Source: Bordetella parapertussis (GTDB lineage: Bacteria; Pseudomonadota; Gammaproteobacteria; Burkholderiales; Burkholderiaceae_B). From it: a stretch of 64,000 nt of DNA. Shown here in pieces: positions 9,486 through 17,866 of this stretch. Both the position numbers and the translations under genes were made by a program. A model generated the notes under the pieces. It was not told the DNA's origin and did no database searches. It saw nothing but the letters and a program-made list of their open reading frames with translations. The first letter of the stretch is position 1. Every line of letters starts with the position of its first letter. The stretch spans positions 1 through 64,000 of the forward strand of contig CAMBFI010000012.1 in NCBI GenBank assembly GCA_945865935.1, in the 5' to 3' direction.

Positions 9486-9986
9486 AAAATAGGTCATCTA
9501 TCTGTTAGAACGACCGAGAAAAAGACACATAAACATAACAACAAAGATATTTCTTACAGCAGTGACGTATCTGTTATTTACGACGAAGGGTCACACACAT
9601 GGGGGTACTGGTTCGGACAAGATCAAGGGTGTTGAGCGGTAATCCACGAGTGAGCAAAGTATTTATAGTTGGCGCATGAAATTCGAGGATTTCAACTTGG
9701 GCACGGTAAAACCTCATTCCAGTTTTGGACATAGAACACCACCTGAATACGCAGGGATACCGGGAGCAAGCTCGTCAAGACGTCCTTGACTACACGGAAA
9801 TGTATCAGAACCCTTTCGCTGTCACAGCCGTAAGGACGGCTTGTCACCAGTAAATACAAACCGCAGTTTAATCAGAGCCGAGTGCATGTCTAGTAAATTG
9901 GTAGCGATTGATACTGCCTTTTTTTACTCTCACTACTGGATCAAATCCAGTCATAGTCTTGACATCTCGTTGCGGATCGAAAATCA
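9486..9986. other. Intergenic region with insertion-sequence debris
   Basis: About 500 bp between the export lipoprotein and the GT14-like gene. Its centre (9649-9870) consists of fragments of IS3-family transposase genes, described separately. I see no intact gene in the flanking parts. Confidence 0.6.
9649..9870 (+). pseudogene. Composite remnant of IS3-family transposase genes
   Basis: Three short translated stretches resemble pieces of IS3-type transposases. TSEQSIYSWRMKFEDF (from 9649) looks like the helix-turn-helix end of OrfA. In the same frame it runs directly into KPHSSFGHRTPPEYAG, which looks like the C-terminus of OrfB, so most of that element is gone. In another frame YREQARQDVLDYTEMY followed, after a frameshift, by RCHSRKDGLSPVNT resembles the C-terminus of a second IS3-type OrfB. 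The piece is far too short and broken to transpose. The calls rest on conserved motifs only. Confidence 0.65.
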
Positions 9987-10823
9987 ATGAAAGTTGCAGT
10001 TCTAGTATTGGCATACGGATATCCCCTGGGCTTAAAGGCGCTCTCTCGTTTCTTTGCTACAGATCCATCTTTCAGCCTTTTCGTTCACACTGACCAAAAA
10101 GTAGATATAAATCCATTCATTGATAATGCTGGGTCCTCGGCAATCATGCTTGAGGATCGAGTAAAAGTATATTGGCGTGGTTGGACAATGGTAGAGGCTA
10201 CGATGCAGTTAATTACAAAAGCCCGTAGCCAAGGCGCTTTTGATCGATACTTACTTATATCGGATGACTCGATACCTCTAGTGAACCTTCAGGCCCTAAG
10301 CCGTGCAATCCAAGACTCACCTGACTACATGCAACTGGCACCGACACCAAGTAGGAGTTGGCGTTATGAAAGATTTTTTATGTTTGATAGTGAGGCGACC
10401 CAATTGCGTTTCACTCCGAACCGAAACTTTGACGATGACGCTTTGAGTCGTATTGAGCGAATGATAGCGCTCCACAGACGCGGCAAAAAACCTATAAAAT
10501 ATTTCTATCAAGGATCGCAATGGTGGGGCTTATCTGCGAGCAGTATCGAAAAAATCGTTGAAAGTTGGGGTGAAGACCAATGGCTAAGGGAATCATTTGA
10601 GTTTAGTGATACACCGGACGAGAGCTATTTTCATCAAATTTTAGGCCAGGCAGGTACCTACGATTCCAACCCTTTAATGTGGGTAGACTGGAGTGCAAAG
10701 ATTCCACCGAAAATATTTACTACTTCTGATGACTTATTAAACATCACCAAACAAAAACAAATTTTCGCAAGAAAAATTAACTTTACAGAAAATGAATTAA
10801 TGCGTTGGATAGAAGCCCTATGA
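9987..10823 (+). CDS. Family 14-like glycosyltransferase (core-2/I-branching enzyme type)
   Basis: A 278-residue protein beginning MKVAVLVLAYGYPLGLKAL, the usual N-terminus of bacterial beta-1,6-N-acetylglucosaminyltransferase-like GT14 proteins. FVHTDQKVDI near residue 32, YLLISDDSIPLV near 88, SQWWGLSASSIEKIV near 176 and DESYFHQIL near 210 follow the order of that family. The acidic DESYF motif corresponds to the region carrying the catalytic base. There is no membrane anchor, so it should act in the cytoplasm on a capsule precursor. The acceptor and donor are unknown. Confidence 0.75.
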   Translation: MKVAVLVLAYGYPLGLKALSRFFATDPSFSLFVHTDQKVDINPFIDNAGSSAIMLEDRVKVYWRGWTMVEATMQLITKARSQGAFDRYLLISDDSIPLVNLQALSRAIQDSPDYMQLAPTPSRSWRYERFFMFDSEATQLRFTPNRNFDDDALSRIERMIALHRRGKKPIKYFYQGSQWWGLSASSIEKIVESWGEDQWLRESFEFSDTPDESYFHQILGQAGTYDSNPLMWVDWSAKIPPKIFTTSDDLLNITKQKQIFARKINFTENELMRWIEAL

Positions 10824-10923
10824 ACACTCGGTACAAACATACTAATTATATAAAAGCAAGATCACACAGTTAACCTACCAAAAAAATAAAATTCACTCAT
10901 TGGCTGAATTAGGTATACAGACT

Positions 10924-11568
10924 ATGCCAGTATTTATACGCAATCGTTTTTTGCATATTCATATTCCGAAATGCGGAGGAGATACCATTTCACATTTTCT
11001 TCGGATTCATAATGACCCACCATTTCTATTTATTCCAGATGGTTCAGTCAGAGTGAATGGCCACACCCCGCAACATCTCACCTGGAAAGAATATCTAAAA
11101 TTAGGCTGGTCTCCCAACAATGGTTTTAAAGTAGTCACACTCGTACGCCATCCAATAGATCGCGTTATCTCTGAATTTAGATACATACACAGCCATCGTC
11201 CAGATCTAGTCAACATAGCAGCCACACGGAAAACCTTCCTCGATGCATTCTTAACAAAGGATCCGGGATCGCAAAAAATATTTGATAATCATAATCTAGG
11301 AATCCTAGATTTTCTTGAAAATGAAAGCGGTCAGATTGATCCAATTATCGATATTCGCCCAGTACAACAGATGAGCGAATTGATGGGCTCCCTTGGACTA
11401 CCCTCCGTGCCCGAGACAGCGCGACGAAATGTAACGTGGAAGGCAAAAGGGAAAGATGAAAAATATATTTTTCTTCCAGAGGAGATTGAACGTATCGCGA
11501 AGTTTTATTCCCGTGATATCAATTGGTATGAATTGAATTTTCCAGAAGATAGGTATGCGTCAAGATAG
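10924..11568 (+). CDS. Sulfotransferase family protein
   Basis: About 214 residues. RNRFLHIHIPKCGGDTIS near the N-terminus matches the 5'-phosphosulfate loop of PAPS-dependent sulfotransferases (Sulfotransfer_2-like, Lys in PKCGG). VVTLVRHPIDRVISEFR matches the 3'-phosphate-binding segment with its conserved Arg and Ser. It likely moves sulfate from PAPS to a capsule sugar in the cytoplasm. I chose ATG 10924; a TTG at 10900 would add eight residues before this motif-rich start. It is the first of four dissimilar sulfotransferases in the locus. Confidence 0.75.
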   Translation: MPVFIRNRFLHIHIPKCGGDTISHFLRIHNDPPFLFIPDGSVRVNGHTPQHLTWKEYLKLGWSPNNGFKVVTLVRHPIDRVISEFRYIHSHRPDLVNIAATRKTFLDAFLTKDPGSQKIFDNHNLGILDFLENESGQIDPIIDIRPVQQMSELMGSLGLPSVPETARRNVTWKAKGKDEKYIFLPEEIERIAKFYSRDINWYELNFPEDRYASR

Positions 11569-11616
11569 GGTTTTGAGATCAGGAAAATGATCAGTTATCA
11601 AGAATGTTTAAACAAA

Positions 11617-12543
11617 TCAACGACGGGGAATTTGATTGAGTATTGATTTAAAAAGAACGGCTATTTGCTCCTTCGACAAGGTATACAATTCTTTACTAGT
11701 ATTTAAAATAGTAGTATCCATGGGCTCTATTAATATTGACTCATCTCTAGGTATACGATTGTTGATGCGCTCAATAATCAATGACATGCGGTCAACTAAA
11801 AAATCATAGGTATCCATACTAATAAACGGCTTTTCAGCTTTTATTAACGGCAAAGAATTAACTAACACATCAGAAATAAAACTTGAAGATTTTGAACTGA
11901 ATTCATTACATACTCGTTGAATTTCATATTCTGCTAATGTTAATGATCGGTTGATGACTACATTCTTCGGCTTGTTAATTAGAAAATTAACACTAGTACC
12001 GTCGAAGACATCATATAAAAATATTTCGTCAATATTTGATTTGTGATTCGAGTAATTTCTAATTTTAATTTTAAACTCAAAATTTTCAGCCGCATTCAAC
12101 CACCAAAGTATACGCGGATAATGAGGATCCCGATTCTCAGTTATATACTCTTCAATACTTTTAGTATAGCCACCTCTTTTAATCATTTGTCCCCAAGTCG
12201 AACAAATCATTTCAACAACATTCCGTGTGTAACAGATTATTTCTAAGTTACAGTCCCTGGAAAGTACTAGACGCGCCAAGTTATTATCGACTGCCAAATA
12301 ATGAAATAACGATTCGTTAGACAATAATGTACTGATGTTAGAATCGATTTCAAATAGGCGGTTCATTATCAGATCGCCATTCCCAGAAGAAATATTACCA
12401 TTTCTGGCTGACATAAAACTTGGATGATCGGGATAAATAACTCCATTATTTCGCAAATTTTCGATATTTAATGACAGAACAGATTGAATAAAGCTCGTTC
12501 CAGTTTTGCCGTGCCCGATATGAATAATAAGTTTTGGCTTCAT
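11617..12543 (-). CDS. Sulfotransferase family protein
   Basis: About 308 residues. KLIIHIGHGKTGTSFIQSVL is the PAPS-binding loop (GKTGTS) placed right at the N-terminus, as expected; ICYTRNVVEMICSTWGQMI fits the 3'-phosphate segment. ATG 12543 puts the motif at residue 4 and is preferred to the upstream start at 12567, which lies inside the preceding gene. The ORF is distinctly AT-rich. The C-terminal half shows no other known domain. The likely substrate is a capsule glycan. Confidence 0.75.
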   Translation of the reverse strand: MKPKLIIHIGHGKTGTSFIQSVLSLNIENLRNNGVIYPDHPSFMSARNGNISSGNGDLIMNRLFEIDSNISTLLSNESLFHYLAVDNNLARLVLSRDCNLEIICYTRNVVEMICSTWGQMIKRGGYTKSIEEYITENRDPHYPRILWWLNAAENFEFKIKIRNYSNHKSNIDEIFLYDVFDGTSVNFLINKPKNVVINRSLTLAEYEIQRVCNEFSSKSSSFISDVLVNSLPLIKAEKPFISMDTYDFLVDRMSLIIERINNRIPRDESILIEPMDTTILNTSKELYTLSKEQIAVLFKSILNQIPRR

Positions 12544-12550
12544 TAGTTTT

Positions 12551-13327
12551 TTATATCTGCGACTCAAAAATAGAATTTCTTAATCTATCATGTAGCATAA
12601 TGTCTTTCACAGGATGATACAAACAGTCCTTCTTGATCGCCGATAGATCAAAGGGACTTTTCGATGCCGCCATGTTGCTAATAATATTTACTAACTCATT
12701 TACTTCTTTAACTTTTAAATTATTGTGCAGCGCAAGAGTATTAAAAATGAACTCGATAAATAATACGCCAGATTGACTCTTATGTTCTAGTGCGAAGTCC
12801 CTAACTATATGCAGCAAGTTTTTGCTAACTCGACAGGCTGCAACCATAGAATGTGCCCAAGGAGGCGGAAGAAAGGCTGGCACTTCTTTCCACCATTGCC
12901 AGCCATCGAGTGATCCGGTCTTATTAATATTATGACTCGCAGCAAGTAGCTCATACTCTGCATATTTTATATCCAGATCAATTATCGATTGGCCACAGGG
13001 TATAAAAACGTCGTCCTCAATAAACCAAATATTTTCATATGATAAATATCTATGTGTAAAGTGGTACACCGCCTTATTCCAGGCAGAGGGCCGTTTATGA
13101 TCCCTTGGAATGACAGGATTCATAAAGCCCAGTCCTGACGCGGTACACAAAAAAGCATCAGTCTTAAGAAAAATAAATTCGCTCCATGAATTTTGAAAGG
13201 GCTCGATGTCAAATTCCATGTCATCGACCATGATAAATATTTTATACTCATCGCCATTCAAAAATGTGGTTAAAAATTTTAACCAAATAATCGATGGCTG
13301 AAAGGTAAGCAAACAAATAATATTCAT
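12551..13327 (-). CDS. Uncharacterised protein of the capsule locus, glycosyltransferase-like
   Basis: About 258 residues, start ATG 13327 (a TTG at 13342 is possible). I do not recognise a named family. NIWFIEDDVFIPCGQ near residue 98 resembles the acidic metal-binding motif of GT-A folds, and KIFIMVDDMEFD near 30 fits a nucleotide-sugar-binding strand. WQWWKEVPAFLPPPWAHSMVAA further on recalls acceptor-region aromatic clusters. It is AT-rich and lies just upstream of a sulfotransferase (8 bp gap) on the same strand. A capsule glycosyltransferase is the most likely role. Confidence 0.5.
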   Translation of the reverse strand: MNIICLLTFQPSIIWLKFLTTFLNGDEYKIFIMVDDMEFDIEPFQNSWSEFIFLKTDAFLCTASGLGFMNPVIPRDHKRPSAWNKAVYHFTHRYLSYENIWFIEDDVFIPCGQSIIDLDIKYAEYELLAASHNINKTGSLDGWQWWKEVPAFLPPPWAHSMVAACRVSKNLLHIVRDFALEHKSQSGVLFIEFIFNTLALHNNLKVKEVNELVNIISNMAASKSPFDLSAIKKDCLYHPVKDIMLHDRLRNSIFESQI

Positions 13328-13409
13328 TGTGTTTAAAAACAAAGACTAAAAAAACTATTAAATTTCAAGGCAACCGCGATACATAGGTCGGTAGTACAGA
13401 CGTATTACC

Positions 13410-14336
13410 CTAAATTAGTTCATTAGACCCAAACACTGGGCCTAATAGTATTGGCGTTGACCATGGATCGAAGGATACAAAACTTCCTTCAAGATTTTGT
13501 CGCCAAAAAACGCGGCCTCGATTATTAATCATCGCGCCTAGCAGGGACATACTGCTATTAGAAGCTATTAACATGTTGGCTGCAGTCATTGCCGCGAGGT
13601 CAACAAGCAAATTGTCACAGACTTCATCATCAATAAACTCTTCGCATGTCAAAATATTTATATTGTTTTTTAAAAAAAAGTTTTTACAAAAATCTAAATC
13701 GTCTGTTGCTACATAAATTGAGTATTTTGAGATGCGATTGACACTCAGGTATTCCTGCAACTTAGCCAAGGCCACTTCAAGATCTAATATATAGAAAACT
13801 TTATGTTGCCAATCTTTCAATGTTGAATACCTGACATAATCTCCTCTCCGAACATGAATTGTTATTAAATATTCATGGGCCGCTCTCATTTTATTATTAT
13901 ATTTATTTAATATGCCCTGAAACTTATTATTAATTTCTTGACCTAACGCAAAATTTTGATTGAAGGCCTTGTTATAATTAGGATCCGATCTTATTGATGC
14001 AGTATCAAACTGAAAATATCCTTCTATTGATAAAATAGAGCCAGGATTTTTTTTAAAATGCTCATTAATTAAATTAATACTGTGCGATGGGCCTTGAGCT
14101 CTGTCCTTGCCTTCTCCAAGAAACATTACTTGACCACTTGACTTTAGGGAATCATTTATTGGCAAGTTAAATAAGTCCAAGACTAATTTTCCTTTTTGTC
14201 TCAAACGGTCACCCCCAAAAAAAACTTGAAAACCATTGTTTTTTAGATACTCAGCATAAATGATCTGAAAGCAAGCATTCGCGAATAAACCAAAAGGAAA
14301 TCGTTCAAACCAAATAGTATTCTGACTTAGAACCAC
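13410..14336 (-). CDS. Family 11 alpha-1,2-fucosyltransferase-like protein
   Basis: A 308-residue protein. LITIHVRRGDYVRYS near residue 153 is the HxRRxDY motif of GT11 fucosyltransferases, which contacts GDP-fucose. YIVATDD-like YSIYVATDDLDFCKNFF and the later MTAANMLIASNSSMSLLGA also follow GT11 order (SNSSFSWWGA-like motif). The N-terminus FGLFANACFQIIYAEYL corresponds to the G-x-GN-x-MFQYA-type start. The start is GTG 14336 with AGGG seven bases upstream. It suggests fucose, or a related GDP-sugar, in the capsule; no GDP-fucose synthesis genes lie in the window. Confidence 0.8.
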   Translation of the reverse strand: MVLSQNTIWFERFPFGLFANACFQIIYAEYLKNNGFQVFFGGDRLRQKGKLVLDLFNLPINDSLKSSGQVMFLGEGKDRAQGPSHSINLINEHFKKNPGSILSIEGYFQFDTASIRSDPNYNKAFNQNFALGQEINNKFQGILNKYNNKMRAAHEYLITIHVRRGDYVRYSTLKDWQHKVFYILDLEVALAKLQEYLSVNRISKYSIYVATDDLDFCKNFFLKNNINILTCEEFIDDEVCDNLLVDLAAMTAANMLIASNSSMSLLGAMINNRGRVFWRQNLEGSFVSFDPWSTPILLGPVFGSNELI

Positions 14337-14542
14337 GGGGCGCCCTTCATTTAATAAATTTTATCTACGCAAAAGCGATGTCTAAACAATTCATTCATTA
14401 TGACTCTTACTTTTTGTCAATGCTATAACGATATATATTAAGACTTAGCAACCATGTCACACATCCGAACAATGCGCGTTTAAAATCCGATCCCTTAAAT
14501 GTCACTCGCCGAGATGCGTTGGGAGATAGATATTTTTCGGTA

Positions 14543-15628
14543 TCACTTTGGTATCCTCAGAGATGCTGCTATCGGACCATTCACTTGAAGATCCAGTGTA
14601 TGCATCAACTCAGCTACCCCATGCTTTGAAATTTCAATATCTTCTATAGAAGAATTTTCCTCTCCATTTAATAACGTAATAAGGATTTCAATACTAGATA
14701 TCGCAGTTGAAATTAAGTCGTCTTCGCAAGTGATAGGGTATTCGGAATTATTATTATCACTAGAATTAGTGTAATCAATATTACATTTAGATTTAATAAA
14801 TTCAATACCGACTTTATTTTTATTAAAAATCGGTTCAGTAATTGACTGGCTAAAGCAAAGTTTTCGATCCCCAACATACTTGAGCGCATCGATCAATTTG
14901 TTTTGTCCCTTAAAATACTGTGCGTTGTGGGACCGAGCGTAATAGATTTGATATACATACAGGAGGGAAATCGCCTCAAGCGATAAGGTTGAATTTGAGA
15001 ATGTATTAGTCGTATATTTATTCAGTTCTATACCGAATAATTCAGTAAAATCATCAACGACATTATTCTTCTCTTTCAAAACTTCATCATAATTTCTGAA
15101 AATTATACTATCAAATCCAAATATCTCACTGAAATACTTGAATCTTGTATATTTTGGATCACAATAGGTAAAGTCAAATTCGTGTAAGCCGTGCTTGACT
15201 AGTTCTTGAAAGGCACTTTGCAGGTACGAAACTGGCGAACGCAAATATACGACTACTACTATGTCATTAAAATACTGAGATAAATAAATTTTTAATCGCT
15301 TAGCTTCCTCTTGATTAAAATATCCAATATCTTCACCTGAGATTATTTCGGTTACTTGACTGTCAAGGCTATCTAAACTTTTTACTAATAACGATTTTGA
15401 AGAATTGATAAATTCAATGAGGTCATCATTACTCCAGTTTAAACTGACGTTTGCATGATAGCTTTCTGGATTATTTTTAAAAATTGAACTAATTGCGTGA
15501 TTATGATTTACACGACCTAGCTTACAGTAGTTAAATGCATTAGAGTTTAAATGGTTGAACAAAGCATATTGAATGCTCGATGTTCCAGTTTTGTGCATCC
15601 CAATATGTAGTATACATTTTTCTCTCAT
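14543..15628 (-). CDS. Sulfotransferase family protein
   Basis: 361 residues. CILHIGMHKTGTSSIQYALF at the very N-terminus is the PAPS-binding loop, and VVVVYLRSPVSYLQSAFQELV is the 3'-phosphate segment. The coding sequence is among the most AT-rich in the window and uses AT-ending codons throughout, unlike the flanking PKS. It is not closely similar to the other sulfotransferases here beyond the two motifs. Sulfation of a capsule sugar is inferred. Confidence 0.78.
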   Translation of the reverse strand: MREKCILHIGMHKTGTSSIQYALFNHLNSNAFNYCKLGRVNHNHAISSIFKNNPESYHANVSLNWSNDDLIEFINSSKSLLVKSLDSLDSQVTEIISGEDIGYFNQEEAKRLKIYLSQYFNDIVVVVYLRSPVSYLQSAFQELVKHGLHEFDFTYCDPKYTRFKYFSEIFGFDSIIFRNYDEVLKEKNNVVDDFTELFGIELNKYTTNTFSNSTLSLEAISLLYVYQIYYARSHNAQYFKGQNKLIDALKYVGDRKLCFSQSITEPIFNKNKVGIEFIKSKCNIDYTNSSDNNNSEYPITCEDDLISTAISSIEILITLLNGEENSSIEDIEISKHGVAELMHTLDLQVNGPIAASLRIPK

Positions 15629-16138
15629 AATAATTTAAATATAAGTTACATCGTATTATAAAAATATTTACTTCATGTTGCCATTTTTCTGAACTAGAAA
15701 GAGCTTTAATCTATGTTCACATCATGCGCGAGAAGTGCTGTTGCATATATTAGCTTCCATCGCTGTCCAACTCAACGAGAGCGGCTTGACTTTGAGCGCT
15801 CGTCACAATAGCATGTCGGTCGTTTCTGTACTCGCGGACGTTTCTGCTAATTTTTTAATTGCGTTGCGACATGGGCGATGCTGGTCTACTGCGATATTTT
15901 TCTCAACACTCTCCTTGTGTATACATCGTTAGGTATCAACTTGGCAAGCTATTAATATGTTTTTTCTTGCGCCTAAACAATTGCTAGGCATTTTACTTAC
16001 CTGAGCGGCGACTGTAATCGACTTGTTGCCGACGTCAGCTATGTTCTCCTTCAAGCATTGTCAGACGCCGCAGTTGAGTTAAAAGTGAGAGGGCGGAACA
16101 ATTACGGGGCAAGTCTATTTCAAAGTTGTTCAAAAAAT
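15629..16138. other. Intergenic region between divergent sulfotransferase genes
   Basis: About 510 bp. The first 100 bp are very AT-rich and probably hold the promoter of the leftward gene. The middle carries a 65-codon open frame (15735-15932) that resembles nothing known to me. No terminator, repeat or RNA gene was recognised. Confidence 0.45.
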
Positions 16139-16906
16139 ATGAAAAAAACTTTTATTCTTGGCGTTGGAGCACAAAAATCTGGAACATCTTGGCTGTATCG
16201 ATACTTATCCACTCAACAGAATTCTAATTTCGGCGCACTCAAGGAATATCACATTTGGGATGCGCTACATATTAAAGAATGTAACAATTTTATTGCGCTA
16301 CCTCACGATGGACTCAGATACAAACTACAAAACGTCGATCATGCATATGAAAGTTATTTTTTTAGTTTGGTCGACGACAAAACGAATCTCACAGGTGATA
16401 TTACACCTGCGTATTCTGGCTTACCTGCATTTGTGTTTGAGAAAATTAGAAGAAAAATCGAATCTGCTGGTTTTGAGATCAAAGTAGTTTTCTTAATGCG
16501 TGACCCTTTTGAGCGTTGTTGGAGCGCAGCACGCATGGATCAAATACATGGTAAGGGGCAGAATATTTCAGAATTTGAGTATCTACGTGAATCCTACGCT
16601 TCAGAACAATATTTTTTTCGTACGAATTATAAGGCAACGATACAGTCACTTGAGTTGGCATTTGACAAAGAACAGATTTACTATGGCATATATGAAGAAA
16701 TGTTTCATTCTGAGTCTATCCGGGCGCTATCGGATTTCTGCTGCTGCTCATTCCAACCAGACTTTGCAAAGAACAAATTTAATGCCACATTAAAATCGAG
16801 TCAGGCACCTTTACAGCTAAAAGGTGAAGTCCGTAAGCGTTATGCCGGTGTATATGCGTTTTGCGAGGAGCGGTTCCCTGCAACAAGATTTTTATGGGCT
16901 TCGTAA
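16139..16906 (+). CDS. Sulfotransferase family protein
   Basis: About 255 residues. KTFILGVGAQKSGTSWLYRYL at the N-terminus is a classical PAPS loop (QKSGTSWLY); KVVFLMRDPFERCWSAARM is the 3'-phosphate segment. ATG 16139 places the motif at residue 3; an upstream start (16058) would add 27 residues with no family support. YKATIQSLELAFDKEQIYYGIYEE resembles the Sulfotransfer_1/3-type region before the C-terminus. It is the fourth sulfotransferase of the locus and is likely to modify the capsule. Confidence 0.78.
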   Translation: MKKTFILGVGAQKSGTSWLYRYLSTQQNSNFGALKEYHIWDALHIKECNNFIALPHDGLRYKLQNVDHAYESYFFSLVDDKTNLTGDITPAYSGLPAFVFEKIRRKIESAGFEIKVVFLMRDPFERCWSAARMDQIHGKGQNISEFEYLRESYASEQYFFRTNYKATIQSLELAFDKEQIYYGIYEEMFHSESIRALSDFCCCSFQPDFAKNKFNATLKSSQAPLQLKGEVRKRYAGVYAFCEERFPATRFLWAS

Positions 16907-16978
16907 ACAAGACGTACTATCTTTGCTTGATTCTGACAGCGTGTCTCGGACAACAGCTAATGAACAATAGAGATACAA

Positions 16979-17686
16979 ATGACAAAAAAAATCCCAAGCA
17001 TTGTGTTAAGTTACGATCGAAATCGACCCTTGGCCAAACATATGATCGCGTGCTATGAATCACTTTGGCCCGACAATCCCTTTCTTTTTTATATCCCATA
17101 TCAATTGGCCTACGAGAAAAATACATCTCAATGTATTTATGTAAAGTCACCTATTGATATTAGAACGACAGTTCTAACCTTATTAAATAATTTTGCAGAT
17201 GATGATTGGATTTATTGGTGCATTGACGATAAATATCCGATAAAACTTGATCTTGAGATTACGAAAAAAATTGTTGATTGGATTTCTACTGAAAATAGTC
17301 CAGATATTGCAGGGTTGATTTTATGTAGGACTAGGGGTCTATTAGACCCAGCCAACCTATGCGATAAAAAATTAAATATAGGTGAATATGATTTTCTTGA
17401 ACGAAAAACATATCATCAAATATGGATTCATCAATTTATGCGAGTAAAGGTCCTTCGATCAATATTTGAGAGGTTTCCATCAAATATTTCCAAAGCAAAA
17501 GAAATGGATACCTACAAAGACTCTTTGATTAAATGTACTGATCACAGACTATTTGTCGCTGAAAAAAATGTGGCCGTATTTGGAGAAAGTACCGTTGGTG
17601 GAAAAATCACAAGGAATTGCATTGAAAGTATCAAACAAAAAAATATTCATGATGCCGTGATTATCATGGGCGACGAAAATTTTTGA
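16979..17686 (+). CDS. Uncharacterised protein of the capsule locus
   Basis: 235 residues, preceded by AGAGATACAA at ribosome-binding distance. I recognise no named family. IPSIVLSYDRNRPLAKHMIACY at the start and DDDWIYWCIDDKYPIKLD near residue 74 look like a GT-A nucleotide-sugar fold with an acidic DxD-like site. It follows the fourth sulfotransferase by 72 bp on the same strand and may share its transcript. It is possibly a glycosyltransferase for the capsule. Confidence 0.5.
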   Translation: MTKKIPSIVLSYDRNRPLAKHMIACYESLWPDNPFLFYIPYQLAYEKNTSQCIYVKSPIDIRTTVLTLLNNFADDDWIYWCIDDKYPIKLDLEITKKIVDWISTENSPDIAGLILCRTRGLLDPANLCDKKLNIGEYDFLERKTYHQIWIHQFMRVKVLRSIFERFPSNISKAKEMDTYKDSLIKCTDHRLFVAEKNVAVFGESTVGGKITRNCIESIKQKNIHDAVIIMGDENF

Positions 17687-17866
17687 AATCTTTATTTTTC
17701 GTGTTCTCTCACTTGATAATTTCTTCGACTCGTTGCCAAATATAATGCGAATAATAGTACATTCACACTATTAGCCAATTAGCTTAGCTTGACAAGTTAA
17801 ACTTACGCATCTCACCCCTCACGTTGTAGATTTTTTTACTCACCAGTTTTTTGCGGAAACTTATCT

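Noticed and set aside
15735-15932. 65-codon open frame between two sulfotransferase genes
   Set aside because: No ribosome-binding site, no protein-like motif and no recognisable homology; treated as noncoding.
17741-17746. Perfect TATAAT upstream of the PKS gene as its promoter
   Set aside because: No -35-like hexamer lies at 16-18 bp spacing, so the match may be chance.
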